Positions 21,752 to 29,888 of a stretch of DNA of 48,550 bases are shown piece by piece. Location: assembly GCA_027371535.1 (NCBI GenBank), contig DAHXMV010000007.1, positions 1 through 48,550 of the forward strand. Reading direction: 5' to 3'. Each line of letters opens with the position of its first letter. The stretch's first letter is position 1. A model generated the notes under the pieces. That model was not told the origin of the DNA. It saw only the letters and a list, made by a program, of their open reading frames with translations, and searched no databases. Source of the DNA: Candidatus Amesbacteria bacterium (GTDB taxonomy: Bacteria; Patescibacteriota; Microgenomatia; CAZETR01; Amesbacteraceae). Made by a program: the position numbers and the translations under genes.

Positions 21752-23101
21752 TTATTTTTGGCCACTAATTGTTAACGAATTAAATATAAGCTCTTGTCCG
21801 TCAAGATATTTCTTGATTGTTGTATCAGACTGATTATTCTCGATCATGGTAATTTCTGTTAAAGCCAAATTTCTTGCTTGTTCAAGCGCAGTGTTTTCAT
21901 TACCCGCATTAAGATTCTCTAAGATTGTGTAGATAACTAAATTATTATACTTACTGTTCTGTAGAGGTATAACATACACTTTGGAAAGTTCACATCCTAC
22001 ATAACAATCTAATGTCCACACTTTAAAGCCCTGCACGTCTTTGGAGCTATTTGTTTTCTGAACTTTAATAATCTGCCAGTTAGCAGCGGACAGTTTTTGT
22101 TTTACTTGTCCCTCAGTATCTGTCATGGCTATTTTTGTATTAATCCAGTGCGGACTCCCTTCCCAAGAACTTGGGGTATAATTTGATGTACTTGCAGAAA
22201 CTTCATAATAGCCAGGTTCAAACCCAGTTTTGTTAAAATCAATACGCCACCATTCTTCTCCTTTATTTTGCGAACCACCCTTTCCGTGCGATGCTGGATT
22301 TTCTTCAGCACTTCTTAATTCGCTGGGGTAGTCAAAAGATATATCCAACTCCTTACTTTGAAATGAGATGTTCTTCCCTTCAAGACTTGCATCATATCGG
22401 AACGTGGAATAAATTGTATTGATGATTTGAGCAATGTTGGGATCTGTATAATTTTGTGTCACCATAAATTGAGCAACTTCCGTATCATTTAAAACAAAAG
22501 CAGCTATGTAATCATTGTATCCAGACTTAGGATTTAACACCAATCGTTTTACTAAAAATACTGTATTTTGACCCAACATTTTTTCCTCAAAGGTATAGTT
22601 GTATTGAACCGTCTGAGAGGTTCTATTGTATTCTGCCATGTTGTTTTTCTCTTTAATCAAATTATTGCGAATTTCCTCTTTGCTACCAGAAGATATTTGT
22701 TGCAGAATAACTGAGAGCCCGCTCGTTGGACTTACTAACGATAACAAGTAACCCCCAGTATCTTTTGATACTTTCCAATCTGAAGGATGCTTTAGGTAGT
22801 ATCTTTCTTGCGAGTTAGATTCAACAATCCAAGAGTCTGTATTTTGCAAGGCACTCCGTGTAATGCTGGGAGGTGAAGTTTTTTGTTGGTGCTGTCTTAT
22901 TGCTCCTAGCAAATAAGCACCTCCACCTAAAATAGCCATTAAAAAGACAAGCCCAACTATTATCAAAGTATTTTCTATTTGACCTATTCCGATTGAGGTG
23001 TTTTCTGAGGATTGAGTCGAAACAATATTCTGAATTGAAGATTCTTGTGGCGGTATCTGGTCAGTAACGTTATTTTCATCCATATTTTCCTTATTTTCCA
23101 C
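21752..23101 (-). CDS. Single-TM protein with two PsbP-like extracytoplasmic domains
   Basis: 449 residues. A polar N-terminus (1-48) is followed by one membrane helix (about 47-68) and a long outside part. Two stretches with the pattern Y-Y-L-K-H-P-S-D-W-K-V (about 102) and I-S-F-D-Y-P-S-E-L (about 255) resemble the start of PsbP/MOG1-like domains common in secreted bacterial lipoproteins. The function is unknown. GTG at 23101 is the upstream start; ATG at 23083 is equally possible. AT-rich codon use distinguishes it from the neighbouring polysaccharide genes. Confidence 0.6.
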   Translation of the reverse strand: MENKENMDENNVTDQIPPQESSIQNIVSTQSSENTSIGIGQIENTLIIVGLVFLMAILGGGAYLLGAIRQHQQKTSPPSITRSALQNTDSWIVESNSQERYYLKHPSDWKVSKDTGGYLLSLVSPTSGLSVILQQISSGSKEEIRNNLIKEKNNMAEYNRTSQTVQYNYTFEEKMLGQNTVFLVKRLVLNPKSGYNDYIAAFVLNDTEVAQFMVTQNYTDPNIAQIINTIYSTFRYDASLEGKNISFQSKELDISFDYPSELRSAEENPASHGKGGSQNKGEEWWRIDFNKTGFEPGYYEVSASTSNYTPSSWEGSPHWINTKIAMTDTEGQVKQKLSAANWQIIKVQKTNSSKDVQGFKVWTLDCYVGCELSKVYVIPLQNSKYNNLVIYTILENLNAGNENTALEQARNLALTEITMIENNQSDTTIKKYLDGQELIFNSLTISGQK

Positions 23102-23578
23102 TTAAATCAAATAAAAGAATAGCAAATTTGAAACTTTTCAACAAACAGTTTTTGACATTATTACGGACTCTTTTTTTCGTATTTTATCCTAAATCATATA
23201 CAACTCGAAGGCCGCCAACGGCTTTTAGAGTGTTTCTGGCGTGGTTTTTTAGTGTCCATGCCTCTTTTATCACTCTGAAGCGTTAGACTCTCACATTTAT
23301 TTAAAAGCCTATCTCTTTTCGTGTTTGAAATTAATTGGTTGCCATAAGATTTCATCAAGTATACGGTTTGGTAGACACTTTTTTTACGTCCGCTGATTGT
23401 AAAAGTGCCTGAATTGGATGAGTGACATTTTTAGGGCCGTGTGAATCCGGGTTTGGTTGTTGTAAACGATGGTTTGACAGATACCCAGAAGTTTTGAAAC
23501 CAATCTTTTTTTTTTACTTTTTCCAACTCTACTGTTAACACCTCACACAGTCTCTTTGAACCTGTTTGTCAGGCTTGG
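23102..23578. other. 477-nt intergenic region, no gene seen
   Basis: No credible ORF, tRNA or known RNA was found. A short hairpin GCCG-CCAA-CGGC followed by TTTT (23208-23226) could be a weak terminator on the plus strand. The rest is AT-rich with several T-runs. Confidence 0.5.
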
Positions 23579-23665
23579 CGGAGAGGGTGGGATTTGAACC
23601 CACGATGAGGTTTCCCCCATACAGCTTTTCGAGAGCTGCGCCTTCAACCACTCGGCCACCTCTCC
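23579..23665 (-). tRNA. tRNA-Ser(CGA)
   Basis: Minus strand. Acceptor GGAGAGG (23665 down) pairs with CCTCTCC; discriminator G; no encoded CCA. Anticodon stem CAGCT/AGCTG closes loop CT-CGA-AA; anticodon CGA reads UCG. Long variable arm and T-arm GTGGG-TTCAAAT-CCCAC are intact. Confidence 0.95.
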
Positions 23666-23677
23666 TCGTCTAAATCT

Positions 23678-23770
23678 GACTTTAGCCCTTGTCCTTCGTA
23701 AAATCCGGACTACGGATTAGAAGTCAGTTTCTCCTCTCAAATTGCTACCGCAATTTGGATAAGGGTAAGA
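23678..23770. repeat. Hairpin-rich element between two tRNA genes
   Basis: Nested inverted repeats: TTAGCCCTTGTCC near 23681 faces GGATAAGGGTAA near 23757 (two differences); CTGACTT faces AAGTCAG; and CAAATTGC-TACC-GCAATTTG is a perfect 8-bp hairpin near 23739-23758. It fills the spacer between tRNA-Ser(CGA) and tRNA-Arg(GCG). Confidence 0.55.
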
Positions 23771-23778
23771 TAACTGGG

Positions 23779-23850
23779 CGCACCCAGACCGAATCGGACG
23801 GTCATCAACAGTTCCGCAAACTGTTACTCTATCCGTTGAGCTATGGGTGC
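23779..23850 (-). tRNA. tRNA-Arg(GCG), unusual anticodon and T-loop
   Basis: Minus strand, 72 nt. Acceptor GCACCCA/TGGGTGC, D-arm GCTC/GAGT, anticodon stem ACAGT/ACTGT with loop TT-GCG-GA (anticodon GCG), T-stem GACCG/CGGTC with loop TCCGATT; discriminator G. The D-arm and anticodon arm match tRNA-Arg(CCG) at 20456-20527 except for G34 for C34 and one D-loop base. The T-loop has C at the normally invariant U55 position. Stems are fully paired, arguing against a pseudogene. Confidence 0.85.
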
Positions 23851-23935
23851 AAGTTTTTCGGGTGCAAAAACCGGCTCTAATATCAATTTTAACATCGGGA
23901 GGCGATTTGAGGCGAGATAAGATAAAATTCAATTG

Positions 23936-25471
23936 ATGAAGATCAATAAATACTCGTACTTACTGATCTGGCCAGTACTGTGGAGTTTGTTTCTGCTGGC
24001 GGGATTAAAAAGCCTGGATCCGGATTTCGGTTGGCATCTGACCATGGGGAGGTACATTCTGGCTCACGGAATACCCAGGACCGACCCGTTTTCGTATACC
24101 ATGCCCTCATTTCCGTTTGTAGATCATGAATGGCTGACAAATGTGATGTGGGGGCTGTGGTATCCGTTCTGGGGGATGACCGGTATGGCTATTTTATATG
24201 CGACTATGACAGTGGCAGCTCTGATGGTAGCCATTCCGAAGAAATTATGGAAATGGTCTGTAATACCTCTTCTTTTAGGAGCAGGGGCGCTGGTTACCAG
24301 GGGAGGGGTGAGACCACAAATCGGCGACTGGTTATTTTTGGCGGTGCTGCTCAGATTGGTTGAAACCGGGATTTGGAAAAGGTGGAAATGGGCAACGGTG
24401 GGACTATTTTGGCTGTGGGCAAACCTGCACGGGGGATTTGCTCTGGGGCCGGCGGTATTGGGGGTGTATTTAGCCGCCAAGTGTATTTGGGAAAGGAGGG
24501 TGAACAGTAGCGATGTCCTGGTATGGATTTTGGCAACCGGGGCGACGGTGATTAACCCCTATGGGATCAGGTTGTGGGGGGAGGTGGTGCTGCAAATGAC
24601 GGATACCAACCTGAAGCAGTATATACAGGAGTGGCTGCCTTTTTATACTTACCTGGAACTGGGTTTTTGGCTATTGGCAGCGATTTTGGTGGCATTACAG
24701 ACAAAGATCAAAAAAATACCGGACATACCCAGACAGGTTATTCTGGGGTGTTTACTACTGGCGGCTTTGACCAGCTTAAGACATGTCCCGCTGTTTATCA
24801 TTGCCACCATACCGGTTGTGGGAGAGTTGTGGTATGAATTTCACAGACTGGTGCGCAAGGCTCCTGAAGCGGAGAAAAGATGGAAATTGTTTAATAAAAT
24901 TTTGGTGACTGTATGTGTGCTGGAACTGGTAGCAGAAATCGGCGGCCAGACATGGCGATTGGCCACAAACCGGGGAGGAATCGCTTACCCGACGGCGGCG
25001 ATAAGTTTTCTTAAAACCCAGAATTACCAGGGGAATTTATTTTCAAATTATGCCTGGGGTGGATATCTGATCTGGAATTATCCTGATAAGAAAGTATTTA
25101 TTGACGGCCGGATGCCCAGCTGGAGATGGCCAAATATAGCTTTGTGGGGCGATGCATGGGGAAAATCCGCGCCCCAGGGAGAAAGTGCCTGGGCGTTTAA
25201 GGACTACATGAAAGTGGCTTTAGACGGACAATGGCAGGAGATTTTCAGGAAGTATCACATCACATCGGTATTATGGAATAAGGTAAATCTGGTGGGGGAT
25301 CAGAGAGGGTTAATTAATTTAAAAAATGTGGGATGGCTGGGCTTTCTGAGAAATAAATCAGGGGGACAAAAACCGAAAAATTTTCTTGATGAGCTGGTAA
25401 AAAACGGCTGGAAGAAGGTATACACGGACAAGGTGGCAGAGATATATGTCAGCCCACCCAATACCAATTAA
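23936..25471 (+). CDS. GT-C type membrane glycosyltransferase
   Basis: 511 residues from ATG 23936 (TAAAAT 7 nt upstream). About ten membrane helices occupy residues 5-330. The first extracytoplasmic loop reads L-D-P-D-F-G-W-H-L-T-M-G-R-Y-I-L and later D-H-E-W-L, the acidic D-x-D/H-E-W pattern of lipid-linked-sugar GT-C transferases. A soluble outside domain of about 170 residues follows, with Y-A-W-G-G-Y-L-I-W and V-F-I-D-G-R-M motifs found in the same uncharacterised family. The gene opens the glycosyltransferase island. Its last 23 nt overlap the convergent gene at 25449-26642. Confidence 0.72.
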   Translation: MKINKYSYLLIWPVLWSLFLLAGLKSLDPDFGWHLTMGRYILAHGIPRTDPFSYTMPSFPFVDHEWLTNVMWGLWYPFWGMTGMAILYATMTVAALMVAIPKKLWKWSVIPLLLGAGALVTRGGVRPQIGDWLFLAVLLRLVETGIWKRWKWATVGLFWLWANLHGGFALGPAVLGVYLAAKCIWERRVNSSDVLVWILATGATVINPYGIRLWGEVVLQMTDTNLKQYIQEWLPFYTYLELGFWLLAAILVALQTKIKKIPDIPRQVILGCLLLAALTSLRHVPLFIIATIPVVGELWYEFHRLVRKAPEAEKRWKLFNKILVTVCVLELVAEIGGQTWRLATNRGGIAYPTAAISFLKTQNYQGNLFSNYAWGGYLIWNYPDKKVFIDGRMPSWRWPNIALWGDAWGKSAPQGESAWAFKDYMKVALDGQWQEIFRKYHITSVLWNKVNLVGDQRGLINLKNVGWLGFLRNKSGGQKPKNFLDELVKNGWKKVYTDKVAEIYVSPPNTN

Positions 25472-26642
25472 CAAAATAAAGCGAGAGAGCGAATAAGCCG
25501 ACAGCAAAGAGCAGAAGCAGTCCCCGGTAGACCCAAGGGTTAGAAATTTTAGCCAGATAGATGAAAACGGGGAAGGAGATGATCTGATAGCGGCTGTAAG
25601 AGGACAGGTCGTGGACCAGGAGCGGGGTTAAAAATATGCAAAATGAGGTCCACCATAACAAGCGGTTAAGGTGTTTGTAGCCGGAGACCAGCAAAACGGA
25701 CAGAATAATGAGAGTGGAACAGTCGATTTGGGAGAAGTGCATAAAATGCAGGGGAAGCTGAAAGAAAGATAAAAACACAGCAAGGTTGTAGATTAAATAG
25801 GGGATACCAGGAGGTGGTACGAACCAAGAACTCAAAACACGGGAGAAGTAAAAGGGATTGCCGGTTTTGAAATAATTAAAGACCAGCCATCCGGTCAGAG
25901 GCAGGACGGTAACCAGGAGAGACGAAATAAACCGGCCGGGAGACAGGCGATGATTCTTCAGGTCGCGGACAAGATAGAAAAGGAAGACTAAATTGAGCAG
26001 TATGGCAGTGCCTTTGGTAATGTTGGAAAGGCCGAGCAGTAGCGCGGAGATGAAATAGCGCCGGTCTCTCAAGAAGTAGACGAACCAGATGATGAGCAGA
26101 AGTAAAAGCCCTTCAGCAAAAAAACTTCTGAAAAAGACCGAAAAAGGGTAAAGAAACATCAACCAGACAGTTTTAACCGCCAATTCTTTGGAATAGAACC
26201 TGGAAACCAGGTAGTAGAGGCTAATAAAATCCGAGATTAAAAGCAGATTGGTGGTTATAAAAGCGGATAAATCAACTGACGCAAAAAGGAAGTTAATAAT
26301 ACGGATAAGCATGGGGTACAGCGGAAAAAAAGCAAAAACCAAATTCTGCATCCGGTTTCTGGCGGTTAAATCATTCTGAACATGGGGATTGTAAGGGTAA
26401 CCATCAGAAGCGATTTTTAAATACCATTGGGCATCAAACTGAGCCAAACCGGAAAATAAATTAAAAGGCCGGCCGACTGATTTGGGATCCGTCTCAAAAT
26501 GATGGGCGTTAAACCGGTAGCTATTAAAATTGAAGGGGATGAGGGAATTAAACCGAAGCAGAAAGAGATAGAAAAACAGGTTGAAAAGAATGAAAATGAC
26601 TAACTGAAGCCTAAAAGTGCGATCCCTTAAGAATTCCGGCAT
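25449..26642 (-). CDS. PIG-V-like mannosyltransferase (GT-C)
   Basis: 397 residues, about ten membrane helices. The N-terminal outside loop has F-D-A-Q-W-Y-L-K-I-A-S-D-G-Y, the PIG-V/GPI-mannosyltransferase II motif with the catalytic Asp, followed by F-F-P-L-Y-P and, later, Y-P-F-S-V-F-F-R-S-F-F-A-E-G-L-L. Bacterial members probably use polyprenyl-phosphate sugars for surface glycans. TATAAT ends exactly 6 nt before ATG 26642; the divergent gene at 26654 shares this promoter region. It overlaps the convergent gene 23936-25471 by 23 nt. Confidence 0.8.
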   Translation of the reverse strand: MPEFLRDRTFRLQLVIFILFNLFFYLFLLRFNSLIPFNFNSYRFNAHHFETDPKSVGRPFNLFSGLAQFDAQWYLKIASDGYPYNPHVQNDLTARNRMQNLVFAFFPLYPMLIRIINFLFASVDLSAFITTNLLLISDFISLYYLVSRFYSKELAVKTVWLMFLYPFSVFFRSFFAEGLLLLLIIWFVYFLRDRRYFISALLLGLSNITKGTAILLNLVFLFYLVRDLKNHRLSPGRFISSLLVTVLPLTGWLVFNYFKTGNPFYFSRVLSSWFVPPPGIPYLIYNLAVFLSFFQLPLHFMHFSQIDCSTLIILSVLLVSGYKHLNRLLWWTSFCIFLTPLLVHDLSSYSRYQIISFPVFIYLAKISNPWVYRGLLLLFAVGLFALSLYFVNWYWVG

Positions 26643-26653
26643 GTTAAAATTAT

Positions 26654-28135
26654 ATGTTACCTGAAACGACTGTCAAAATAAACAAACTGAAGAAGAAATT
26701 TACGAACCGGAAAATCAGCCAAGGCATAATGTTGTTTGTGCTCCTGGTGATCAGTTGGCTGGTCTCCCTCCTATTCCATTTCGGAGTAAAAGATCAGGAT
26801 TGGTATTCATTTTATTATGTAGGCAGGGGGGTGGCAACAGGGCAGGACATGTATAAGGATTTTTCGGATAACAAAGGGCCAGTGTGGTATATATTGATGG
26901 CCGGATTGTATAAAATTTTCGGAAATAATCCGGGCGAAGCATTGGTGGTGTCTTCGGCGGTTTTGGATACGGCGGCGGTATGGTTGTTGTTGTCTTTGGT
27001 GTCCGGGTGGTTCGGAGAAGGGAGATGGGGAGGATTTAAAAAATATACGTGGGCGATTCTGGTTTTGTTATTTTATAAAAGCCTGAGCATGGGAACGCTT
27101 ATCGGGGGGATGTATGCCGAAAATTTAGCTAATATATTTCTGTTTGCGGCATTTTTATTATTTGACCGGCGCCGCGACGAGTGGTCCGGATGGTTGTTGG
27201 CGATGGCGGTATTTACCCGGCCGACCTATCTGGTGTTTGGGGCCGTGTTTCCGGCACTGAGATGGTCGGGAGAAATAAAAAGTCCGGGGCTTTACAAATG
27301 GGGAGCGGGGTTTCTGGCGGGGATATTAATGGTGATACTGCCCAGTCTGTACTTCGGTTCATTTAAAGATTTAATCGGGAATCTGATCATTTTCAACATA
27401 AAGTACGGGGGGGCATACAGCCTGACGGCCAGGTTCTTGCGGATTATGGCAGTACTCAAACTGGATTTAAGGCTAATTGTTTGTCTGGCCATAACTTTGC
27501 TGGGCTGGTTTTGGATAATAAAAAAGGAGGACCGGAAGACCAAGTTATGGGTGTCGGTATTAGCCGGGGGATCATTTTTGGCTACTTTTGGCAGCGGAGT
27601 GTTTTATACCCACCACTTTCTGCAATTTGTGCCGGCGGCAACCGGAGTGACTTATTATTTAATCAGACAGGAAAAAATTAAGATGATTTTTAAACCGCTT
27701 TTGGTGTCTTTAGGATTGTTGACGATATGTACCTTTCCGCTTTTTTTATTAACTGCCAAAATGGTAGTTTATCCGAATAATATCCGGCCGGCACCGCAAA
27801 TACCGGAGACGGCGACACATAAATATCTTGAAGTTGTACCTTTTTACCCAAGCCTGTATTTTTCTTATAACAAAAACAGCCCGGACAGATATTACCAGGG
27901 TTTTATGCTGTCAAAAAAATATAATCCCAATCCGGAAGCGGATATGGCCAGGCATGCCGCGTTGGATAAAAATATTGTCCGGGAGACTACCTTTTTGGTC
28001 GTAAGACCCAGTGGTCTTACAGATGGCGTAGATGATGAATATTTAAGGAATTTTAAAGGGAGATTCGGTCTGGTACTGGTAAGAACAGTCTCATTTACCG
28101 GGGGCAAGATAGATGTGTATCTGTCGAGTAATTAA
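26654..28135 (+). CDS. GT-C membrane glycosyltransferase, tandem copy A
   Basis: 493 residues, about ten helices, then an outside C-terminal domain of about 120 residues. The first loop carries F-G-V-K-D-Q-D-W-Y-S-F-Y-Y-V-G-R-G-V-A and Y-K-D-F-S-D-N-K-G-P-V-W-Y, the arrangement of GT39/ArnT-like enzymes (acidic pair then D-N-K-G-P). It is a clear paralog of the next gene (28208-29662), with the same motifs and C-terminal ending. The promoter TGTTAAAAT lies 3 nt from the ATG, so the true start point or start codon is less certain than for other genes. It probably decorates lipid-linked oligosaccharide or protein at the cell surface. Confidence 0.75.
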   Translation: MLPETTVKINKLKKKFTNRKISQGIMLFVLLVISWLVSLLFHFGVKDQDWYSFYYVGRGVATGQDMYKDFSDNKGPVWYILMAGLYKIFGNNPGEALVVSSAVLDTAAVWLLLSLVSGWFGEGRWGGFKKYTWAILVLLFYKSLSMGTLIGGMYAENLANIFLFAAFLLFDRRRDEWSGWLLAMAVFTRPTYLVFGAVFPALRWSGEIKSPGLYKWGAGFLAGILMVILPSLYFGSFKDLIGNLIIFNIKYGGAYSLTARFLRIMAVLKLDLRLIVCLAITLLGWFWIIKKEDRKTKLWVSVLAGGSFLATFGSGVFYTHHFLQFVPAATGVTYYLIRQEKIKMIFKPLLVSLGLLTICTFPLFLLTAKMVVYPNNIRPAPQIPETATHKYLEVVPFYPSLYFSYNKNSPDRYYQGFMLSKKYNPNPEADMARHAALDKNIVRETTFLVVRPSGLTDGVDDEYLRNFKGRFGLVLVRTVSFTGGKIDVYLSSN

Positions 28136-28207
28136 CAAGATCCTGGGGGGTGCTAGAATTATATTTTACACAAAACATCTGTTTAAAAAAAAGAATAATC
28201 TCCATAT

Positions 28208-29662
28208 ATGCCTGGCCTAAGAGGTCTTTTTTGGCGAAGGAGGAATTGGGGGATATTGCCGGCGCTGTTATTGATCAGTTTTCTATTATCCAGCTTATTC
28301 AGGTTCGGGGTTAAAGATCAGGATTTTTACTCCTATTACTACATCGGCAAGGGAGTGGCGCAGGGGAAGGATATGTATAAGGATTTTGCTGATAATAAAG
28401 GCCCGGTGTGGTATCTGGCTTTTTCCGGGTTGTATTTTGTTTTCGGCAATAATCTGACTGAGGCATTAGTAATCTCTTCGACCGTGTTCGATCTGGTGGC
28501 CGTGGTTTTATTACTTGAGCTGGTCACGGAGTGGTTTGGGCAGTCAAAGTGGGGTGTGGCGGGAGATTTGCTGACGGCGATACTGGTACTGATTTTTTAT
28601 AAGAGCCTGAGTATGGGGGTGTTGATTGGGGGATTATATTCTGAAAATTTAGCCAATATATTTTTGTTTGCGGCCTTTCTGCTGTTTAACAGAAAGAGAG
28701 ATTGGTGGTCGGGCATATTTTTTACATCGGCAATCTTTACAAGACTAACTTTTCTTTTCTTCGGACCGATGTTTTTTATTCTCAGGTGGTCGGGAAAAAC
28801 TAAAAGCCTATGGTTAGACAAGTGGATGCTGGGAATATTTTGTGGTTTCGGATTAGTATTTTTACTTTTAGTATATTTCGGATCACTTGGAGACATGATA
28901 AACAATATGATTAAATTCAACATCAGCTTTGGAAGTTTGTATAGTTTCGCAGATAAATTAGCCGGATTGGGCAAGGTGGTAACATTGGACATACGTCTGT
29001 TGTTATGTTCAGTGATGACTATTTTAGGGTGGGGATTAGTATTATGGAGAAAACGTTGGGGAATGAAATTGATGGCGTCAGCGCTAGCGGGATCGTCTTT
29101 GATTATTTCGTTTTTTTGCAACGGAGTGTTTTATACCCACCAATATTTACAATTTGTGCTGGCGGGTGTGGGGATAATATATTTTGTGATCATATCCGGG
29201 GGGTTGAGGGCGATGTTCATACCCATATTGGTGTCATTAGTACTGGCGACAGTGGTGACATTTCCGTTTTATGTGCTGACGGCGAAGGCGTTGGCTTACC
29301 CAAATAACATCAGGTCAGTCCCTGCGTTACCAGAGGTGACTACCCACAAATATTTACAGGTGATACCGTTTTATCCCAGCTTGTATTTTTCATACAACCG
29401 GAGTAGTCCAAACAGGTACTACGATCAGTTTTTCCTGTCTAAATATTCTAGTCTAGATCCGAATATGGATATTATCAGATATGAGGCTTTAAGTACGACA
29501 ACTCTTAAGCAGACGGCCTTTTTGGTGGTCAGGCAAAAAGGGGTCGAAGATGTAATGACAAAAGAATATTTACAAAACTTTAAAAGAAAATTTAATCTGA
29601 GGTTGGTAAGAACCGCAACTTTTAACGGAGGAGAAATGGATGTTTATTTAACGGGGATCTAG
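28208..29662 (+). CDS. GT-C membrane glycosyltransferase, tandem copy B
   Basis: 484 residues, paralog of copy A. It shares F-G-V-K-D-Q-D-F-Y-S-Y-Y-Y-I-G-K-G-V-A, D-M-Y-K-D-F-A-D-N-K-G-P-V-W-Y, F-Y-K-S-L-S-M-G and the outside motif T-H-K-Y-L-Q-V-I-P-F-Y-P-S-L-Y-F-S-Y-N. It differs mainly in hydrophobic residues, so the two likely have the same chemistry with different acceptor or position. An extended -10 TGCTAGAAT (28151-28159) precedes it by 48 nt, so it can be expressed apart from copy A. Confidence 0.75.
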   Translation: MPGLRGLFWRRRNWGILPALLLISFLLSSLFRFGVKDQDFYSYYYIGKGVAQGKDMYKDFADNKGPVWYLAFSGLYFVFGNNLTEALVISSTVFDLVAVVLLLELVTEWFGQSKWGVAGDLLTAILVLIFYKSLSMGVLIGGLYSENLANIFLFAAFLLFNRKRDWWSGIFFTSAIFTRLTFLFFGPMFFILRWSGKTKSLWLDKWMLGIFCGFGLVFLLLVYFGSLGDMINNMIKFNISFGSLYSFADKLAGLGKVVTLDIRLLLCSVMTILGWGLVLWRKRWGMKLMASALAGSSLIISFFCNGVFYTHQYLQFVLAGVGIIYFVIISGGLRAMFIPILVSLVLATVVTFPFYVLTAKALAYPNNIRSVPALPEVTTHKYLQVIPFYPSLYFSYNRSSPNRYYDQFFLSKYSSLDPNMDIIRYEALSTTTLKQTAFLVVRQKGVEDVMTKEYLQNFKRKFNLRLVRTATFNGGEMDVYLTGI

Positions 29663-29708
29663 CGGGTACGTCCGGGGGTGTTAAAATTGGGTATTATTTG
29701 GCTTATCC

Positions 29709-29801
29709 GGAGAGGTCGCATATGGGAACATTTCACCCTTCGCTTACGCTCAGGGACTTTCCCATATGACAACCTATTGGGTTATTTGGAGAGGTCGCAT
29801 A
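29709..29801. repeat. Duplicated tRNA-Ser(GGA) 5' end around a palindrome
   Basis: GGAGAGGTCGCATA, the first 14 nt of the tRNA (29788-29801), also occurs at 29709-29722; with upstream bases the match is 21 of 24. Between the copies is a 10-bp perfect inverted repeat CATATGGGAA/TTCCCATATG (29719-29728, 29759-29768) around a 30-nt core with TTCGCTTACGCTCAGGG. It resembles a small palindromic insertion with duplicated target. Confidence 0.7.
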
Positions 29802-29874
29802 GTGGTCTAGTGCGCGCGCTTGGAGAGCGCGTGTCGCCGCAAGGTGACCGCGGGTTCAAATCCCGCCCTCTCCG
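29788..29874 (+). tRNA. tRNA-Ser(GGA)
   Basis: Acceptor GGAGAGG pairs with CCTCTCC (29867-29873), discriminator G; CCA not encoded. Anticodon stem CGCGC/GCGCG closes loop TT-GGA-GA, reading UCC/UCU. Long variable arm and T-loop TTCAAAT are present. With GCU, UGA and CGA this completes the serine set within the window. An extended -10 TGTTAAAAT lies about 100 nt upstream (29679-29687), before the duplicated end. Confidence 0.95.
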
Positions 29875-29888
29875 CCGAGGCGGGAAAA

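Noticed and set aside
23208-23226. Terminator hairpin in the 23102-23578 gap as the end of a hidden gene
   Set aside because: No gene precedes it on the plus strand and the stem is short.
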